From: Merluccius polli
Lineage: Eukaryota > Chordata > Actinopteri > Gadiformes > Merlucciidae
Reading direction: 5' to 3'
Assembly: GCA_030340625.1 (NCBI GenBank)
Contig: JAOPHQ010002055.1
Coordinates: 7,501-71,500 of the forward strand
DNA: 64,000 bases
The notes beneath the pieces are model-generated. The model had not been told where the DNA came from, searched no databases, and was given only the letters and a program-made list of their open reading frames with translations. The position numbers and the translations under genes are program-made. Position 1 is the first letter of the stretch, and each line of letters opens with the position of its first letter. This document shows positions 39,884-64,000 of the stretch, piece after piece.

Positions 39884-39917
39884 GGAGAACGCTTACTGGG
39901 GTGTGTGTGTGTGCGTG

Positions 39918-39949
<32 letters not shown>

Positions 39950-40721
39950 CGCGTGTAATGGGATTTTTTCCCTGCTCTCTACATAATGGCCGGTACCTTC
40001 GTTCCACTTTCTCTGACCCTTAACGCTTCCCCTTGGTCAGGAAGGGGCGTTACGTTGGGAGTGAAGTCCTTGTATGTACTTAGCACTTAGTGGAAGCTTT
40101 CTGCTGCTTTCACATACCCTCGTTGTTTTATTCTCGTATGCAAGGATAGCAATTTAAGGATCAGGATGAAGATTCATACAAAACAATGGAAACAGGTGTA
40201 TAGATGAAACTGGGGTTTCCGATATGTAGCGCTTTACTTTGTTTTTGTTTATTGTTGTCATGAGGTTTTGCACGTTTTATTTTCTGTCTCGATAACTTTT
40301 CTTCGAGGCAGAATTGACATGGTCACTATATCACTATACAGAACTGTTATCTTCTAGATAATATATGTAGGCCTATTTATTGGACATGTGTTGCTATTGA
40401 GGTACAGGAGATATTACATTTTTGAAACACATGCTTTTACTATTTTACTGTTTTAACTGCTACACAGTATTATTTATAAGATATTACTTTTACAGTAAAT
40501 ACACTTTAATTCCAATTAAGTGTGGTTTATGCAACATTTTCAACATTTGTTGGTTTATTCTGCCATCTAGTGGTAAAACGAAATACATGTTAATCATCTT
40601 TTCAGATTGTCTCCCATGGATCTGAACATAGCATAGGACATATAATTTGATTGACACCTATAAAAACTTTGTTTTGACAATATTGTATTGTTCTCTCCCT
40701 AACCATAATTCTTCACCACCT

Positions 40722-40727
40722 AATAAA
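40722..40727 (+). terminator. Candidate ccdc80 polyadenylation signal
   Basis: AATAAA, about 840 bases after the stop codon and the first clear one in the AT-rich 3' region. A T-rich downstream element is not striking. Confidence 0.35.
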
Positions 40728-41273
40728 AAACATCTGAAAATAATATAGTTCCCATAAAAATGACTTCATCAAATTACATTGTGAAACACAAACACTATCG
40801 CTGGTTGATGTTTATTGACAGGGGTTATTTTAATAGCAGAAGTTACTGAATCCTGAAAAGAGTAAAACTGAAGAATAATGTTGCATTCAGCCCAATCTCC
40901 CAGAATAAGCTCAGCTCTACGAAATGCAACATTAGAAGCACCACAAGGACCATCCCTCCAACAACAATGCTCACAGTAAGTATAACACCACAAAAACATG
41001 TTTTTGTACATAATTGGATATCAGTCGTACTTCACTTCAAGTATGTACAATACCATAGCAACCACCATGGCATTGAAATTAGATTTTAATTAAATTAGAC
41101 TTTATTCATCTGTTATTAAAAAACCTCAGCGTGCCTCTGTGGATAATTTGGTTTAGAAATGAAAACAGTGAAGAGATCCCTAACGTACAACAAAGTAGAC
41201 TACTTCACCAGTGAGAAGATGCATTGCACAAGGCTACTGACATGGCAACAAAGCCCAATAGTGTTGCTTTAGT

Positions 41274-41895
41274 CAGTGGTGGAAAGTAACTAACGTAAGT
41301 AAAGTAAATGTAATTAAATGTAAAAATAAATGTAATTTAAGTAAAGTACGTTTACTTAAGTACTGTACTTCAGTGCACATTTTAGGTACTTCTACTCCAC
41401 TACATCTCAGAGGTAAATATTGTACTTTTTATTCCACTACATTAATCTGACAGCCACTAGTTACTTAGCAGATTCAGATTAACAATACAAAATATAATAA
41501 ATAAATAAATTATATTATTATATCAATAAGGCTTTATTGGTCGCCAGGAGATTCACAAGCTGTAGGCCTATGTAAAGTAATATAAATAATAATAAAATAA
41601 ATATCTAGGTTATTTGTTAATAAAAAATGAGCTCACCTTTACCAGCTGCAATATTAAAGTGATGAACACATTAATGCATCAATAGCTTAAATATAATCCA
41701 ATAATATATTATTCTTAAATGGGACATTCTGCATAGAGTAGGCCTACTTTTACTTTTGGTACTTTAAGTATAATTAGATATTAGGCAATTAGACAATAGG
41801 CTACTTTTGTACTTAAGTAACATTTTCAATGCAGGACTTTCACTAGCCACAGAGTATTTCTACAGTGTTGTATTACCCTTTTACTCAAGTTTAAA
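41274..41895. mobile_element. Dispersed fish element (AGTGGTGGAAAGTAACTAA type)
   Basis: Starts cagtggtggaaagtaactaa and holds tacttaagtactgtacttca, tactccactacat and tattgtactttttattccac. Near its end come gtacttaagtaacattttca and atgcaggactttcact. This wording recurs very widely in percomorph genomes. The far terminus (expected ttccaccactg) is missing, so the copy is truncated or eroded. Superfamily not assigned. Confidence 0.7.
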
Positions 41896-42222
41896 AAAAG
41901 TGACAATGCGGAGCTAGAGTAGCATCGCGAGAATACGCCGATCTCGCCAAGATCAAGTTCTGTTTCTCTCACATGTTCATTGCGAAACGTGAATATGTGG
42001 AACGTCTCGCGAGGCTAGAGCCAGCGGGCCTCCTCCTCTGATGCGCTCCTTGTTGGCCTGCTGCATGCCGTCATACACATGCTCTGTAGTGTAGTCACAG
42101 TGATGTTCAGAAGAAAATGAAGTCACTTGAAAGCCATTGTTTCTAATGCATCTCAACTTCAGTGACACAAAATAGGCCTAGGCCTACATTCACAAGAGTA
42201 CACAAGACACCAAAACGATCAA

Positions 42223-42223
<1 letters not shown>

Positions 42224-42262
<39 letters not shown>
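42224..42262. repeat. Poly-C run
   Basis: Close to 39 consecutive C; exact length is doubtful in any assembly. Confidence 0.85.
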
Positions 42263-42263
<1 letters not shown>

Positions 42264-42834
42264 CATGTTCAGAAGTACAACCTGCCTTAAGAAACTGCTC
42301 AGAAGGAAACAAAATTGTCTTCATCTAATTACTTCCTCTTCCTCAAACGTCACCAAAAATAAAGTCCCCCTGATCTAAACAGGGTACGTGAGCTGAGTAA
42401 GACCTAAAGTAAACAGCCCTAATGGCAGGGAATTGGGTGTCTTTCTACACTTCATTTTTAAAAAATAAATCACATAAGAAAACCAGGTTACCCAGACACA
42501 GGCAGCTCTGTGTTGTGTGTAACAGTACTGCTGTTGAGAGGCAGTATTGTGTGAAAGACACAAGACAGAGAAAAATATACTGCATGCAGGAAACAGAAGT
42601 GTGAAAAAAAGATGTATAGCACAACATTTTTTAAATAAAAACACACTCGTCTGTAAGTTAAAACAAACTTTTCTCATTTTTTAATTTTTGTACACTTCAT
42701 ATAAAACAAAAGGGTAGCTGACAAACAGCCGTCTCACTGCATCGGGAATCAGCAATCCTGCCTCAGCAATCTTACTGCATCAGGAACTGGGGTGGCGAAA
42801 ACAAAGCAAAAATGTTGGGGGGGGGGGGGGGTGT

Positions 42835-42961
<127 letters not shown>

Positions 42962-45274
42962 TTGTCGCGACCGGTGAAGCCCATCCTCTTGATGTGACAG
43001 GCCGTTCTGTTCTCAGTCCAATAGCGGCGGCAGCCGCCCGGTAGATCTTGTGTAACATGTTCCCTGTTGAGGCAGACTAAAGCCCCCCGACTGGAGGTCC
43101 CCATGTGTACAGGCTGACGCTGAAGTACGCACTTGTATCATTTCGCCCTGCTTTCTGAATGTCTTGGGGGGGGGGGGGGGGGGGGGGGGGTCATTGGGGG
43201 AATAAAGGCATCCCATTTTCTTTCAGTGATGGAGAGCCGTACAGACGAAGCTGTGCTGTCACGACGACACAGTACACAGAAATAAAATAACCAATACCTC
43301 TCGGCTTTTCTTCACGCACACACACACACACACACCTTTAGGAGTAACAACATGGGTTTGACTTTTTTTTTTCTTTTTTTTTGCAAAAACACTGTTGATG
43401 TGCAGAGTGGGCCCGTGCTTAGGAACGACGACAACTTGCCCTTGACCCTTTTCAACTGAAACTAAACGTCTCAGGTCATTTCAAATGCATTCCATACAGA
43501 AAATTACACCAGCATCCACCCTCCGGGGACACATTTGACACAATAAAAATAAAACACAAGAACAGAGACACACAAGGCACTGGACAGGTGCGAGACACTG
43601 GCACATAGCTGGTAGGTAGACAAACGGTAAGACGGGGGAGGGAAAAGTGACCAAGGCCCTGTGCTATATATTTTACAATTAAGTGCTGGCAGTATTTGTA
43701 CCATTGGTGTATTCATCAATAAATATTCTGCTGAACAATTGCGGGGGGGGGGGGGGGGGGGGGGGGGGGTTGCTAAAATTGCCCTAAAATAGCTTTTGTT
43801 AAAAAGGTAAAAGCCCGGTGATCTACAAAACAAATAGATATTTGGTTTGACGTTCTAATAGGTGTGATTCTCAGCTAAAAATGTACATACAAAAAAACAA
43901 AGAACAACAACTATGGCCAATGCTGGCCACCTCAGATACACTGAAGCTGTGGGAGGAGGAAGTTCAGTGTGGGACATTCAACACTGCAGAATCAAATTAA
44001 GGTCCCAAGAGCTTTCTATATAAAAACAAATACAGAATTGGTTGTGCATAATTAAAGGTATACATCCCCCGTTAACACTGCAAAACAAAGCATGTCCCCA
44101 CAAGCCCCCTTGTGTTTTTCAAGACATGGCATACCCTGGTTTCTGTTACAGAGCCAACAGCCCCACACGGCCCAGTATGGACACTTGCTTTTAAAAAAAG
44201 AATGACTTAAAAACTACATCATGAGGACTAAACTCCTCACATCTGAGCCCTAAGCCCCGCAAAAAACTAAGATACAATTCTGTGCTTGTTTTGTGTGAAC
44301 ATTGACGTTGACATGTTTTTCAAACTCTACGTACCTCTTTGTGTCAACTGCAACGATCATCAAGCATTAATTAAATAATTCTGCATGTAAGTCAAATATT
44401 TCAACCATCAATCTCCACCCACACACACCCTACCCACACACACACACACACACAACACACACAAAACAAAGGGTGAAAATAACACTCGTCTTTTTCGGTT
44501 TGCAGCTTGTTACAAAATGGCTTCTTTTTTTTTTTTACTTTGCTTAGTTTCTCTACGGACGGACGGACAGATGTCTGAGGCAGGTCTCATGAGGACTGAA
44601 GTACCACGGTCGGTTTGGATTTCAGGCACCCGTGGGAGAGAAGAACAAGGACAACGACAACAACACAGGCATGCAACACCACCCGCTCCACCCCCATGGC
44701 TCCGTTGGTGTCATTTGCTTTTGGGACAACAATGGAGGTCTCCGTCTCTGTCCGTACCGTTCCCCCAGCAGACTCTTCTCCCTCAGGGGGGTCTTCCTCG
44801 TGGCCCCTGAGAGAGGACAGACAGGTGGGGGGGGGAGACCACTGAGGCTGGGTCTCGAACCTCGGGGGACTCCACTGAAAATGCTGTGTTGTGTCGCCGT
44901 CGGCACCGCCGACGTCAACTGCCGCGCCGCCGACGGCGTCGATGGAGCCGAGGGGGTGACCTTCTCCTCGAAAGCGTGCGTGTTGAGAACGGTTCTTCAA
45001 GTGCTAAACCGCTGTGGGTGACATCACAGCGCCCGTTGCAGGACGTCCCTCTCCCTGCGTGAGAACTTGCATGTGGTACACACCGAGAGGGCGTCGGTGG
45101 GGGTTGGGGGTTGGGGGTGCGTTTAAAGAGTTAGGTGTATACTTTGAGGTAGGAGGGCCGAGAGTGCGGGCCGGTGTGCTCTGGGACACACAGACTAGGG
45201 AGAGAATGGGGAGGTGAGGTGTGGCACGGTGGGGTAAAAGGGTCAGGGGGAGCAAGCGGTCCGTTGGACTGGGG

Positions 45275-63791
<18,517 letters not shown>

Positions 63792-64000
63792 CTGGCGAGG
63801 AAGAGGAACAGAGAAACGCATATAAACACAATCATGTGAAGAATATGACACAAGCTGTGTGATATATGAAACAGCGACAGTATATTTGTGCTCAATGTTT
63901 TGAAAAGGAGAATCTTCTCAAAGACAGAGGACTGCACTGTGAGACATCTGGAGATATAAAATTGGGTAATAATGAATATGGAGGAAGCAACAGCCATGTT
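63792..64000 (-). other. ankrd44 intron, cut by the window end
   Basis: Non-coding sequence before window exon 1. The exons for the first about 70 residues lie beyond the window. Confidence 0.7.

Noticed and set aside
44517..45021. Overlapping frames on both strands just beyond the ankrd44 stop
   Set aside because: GC-rich 3' UTR; no homology recognised and no splice signals.

Overview
The window is nuclear genomic DNA from a teleost fish, most likely a spiny-rayed (percomorph-type) species. The evidence is vertebrate gene families with normal GT-AG introns, very dense dinucleotide microsatellites, long poly-C and poly-G runs, and several small DNA-transposon and LINE/SINE families that look like those common in fish genomes. 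There is no bacterial-style gene organisation; nearly all long open frames outside the exons are translated CA/GT, GA/CT or TA repeats.

Three protein-coding genes can be built from spliced exons. (1) Positions 485-17064, plus strand: five internal exons of snd1 (Tudor-SN), coding for part of the third and fourth staphylococcal-nuclease-like domains. The first and last parts of the gene are not in the window. The last of these exons has one extra base that breaks the frame. (2) Positions 28192-39883, plus strand: a complete ten-exon gene for a secreted CCDC80 (DRO1/URB) protein. The phases join without error to 2499 nt, or 832 residues plus stop. (3) Positions 45275-63791, minus strand: 25 exons of an ANKRD28/44/52-type ankyrin scaffold of protein phosphatase 6, most like ANKRD44. 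They run from near the N-terminus to the stop codon, and all phases agree over 1003 complete codons plus stop. The 5' end lies beyond position 64000. ccdc80 and ankrd44 are convergent, with 5.4 kb between their stop codons.

Region by region: 1-17 kb is snd1 exons and introns. 17-27.8 kb has no recognisable gene and holds repeats and transposon remnants. 27.8-28.2 kb is the likely ccdc80 promoter and leader, with a tandem array of CACCTG E-boxes. 28.2-39.9 kb is ccdc80. 39.9-45.3 kb holds the two 3' UTRs and a fish mobile element. 45.3-64 kb is ankrd44, whose introns are filled with small DNA transposons.

The three genes have no obvious shared pathway. SND1 acts in RNA metabolism, CCDC80 in the extracellular matrix, and ANKRD44 in phosphatase targeting; in human they sit on three different chromosomes. 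No new biochemical system was found. The most unusual signals are two small transposons that each inserted a few bases inside an snd1 intron so that the 8-bp target duplication copies the splice donor, the frameshift in snd1, the placing of two complete or nearly complete genes downstream of an unfinished snd1, the E-box minisatellite before ccdc80, and splice acceptors whose pyrimidine tract is a simple repeat.
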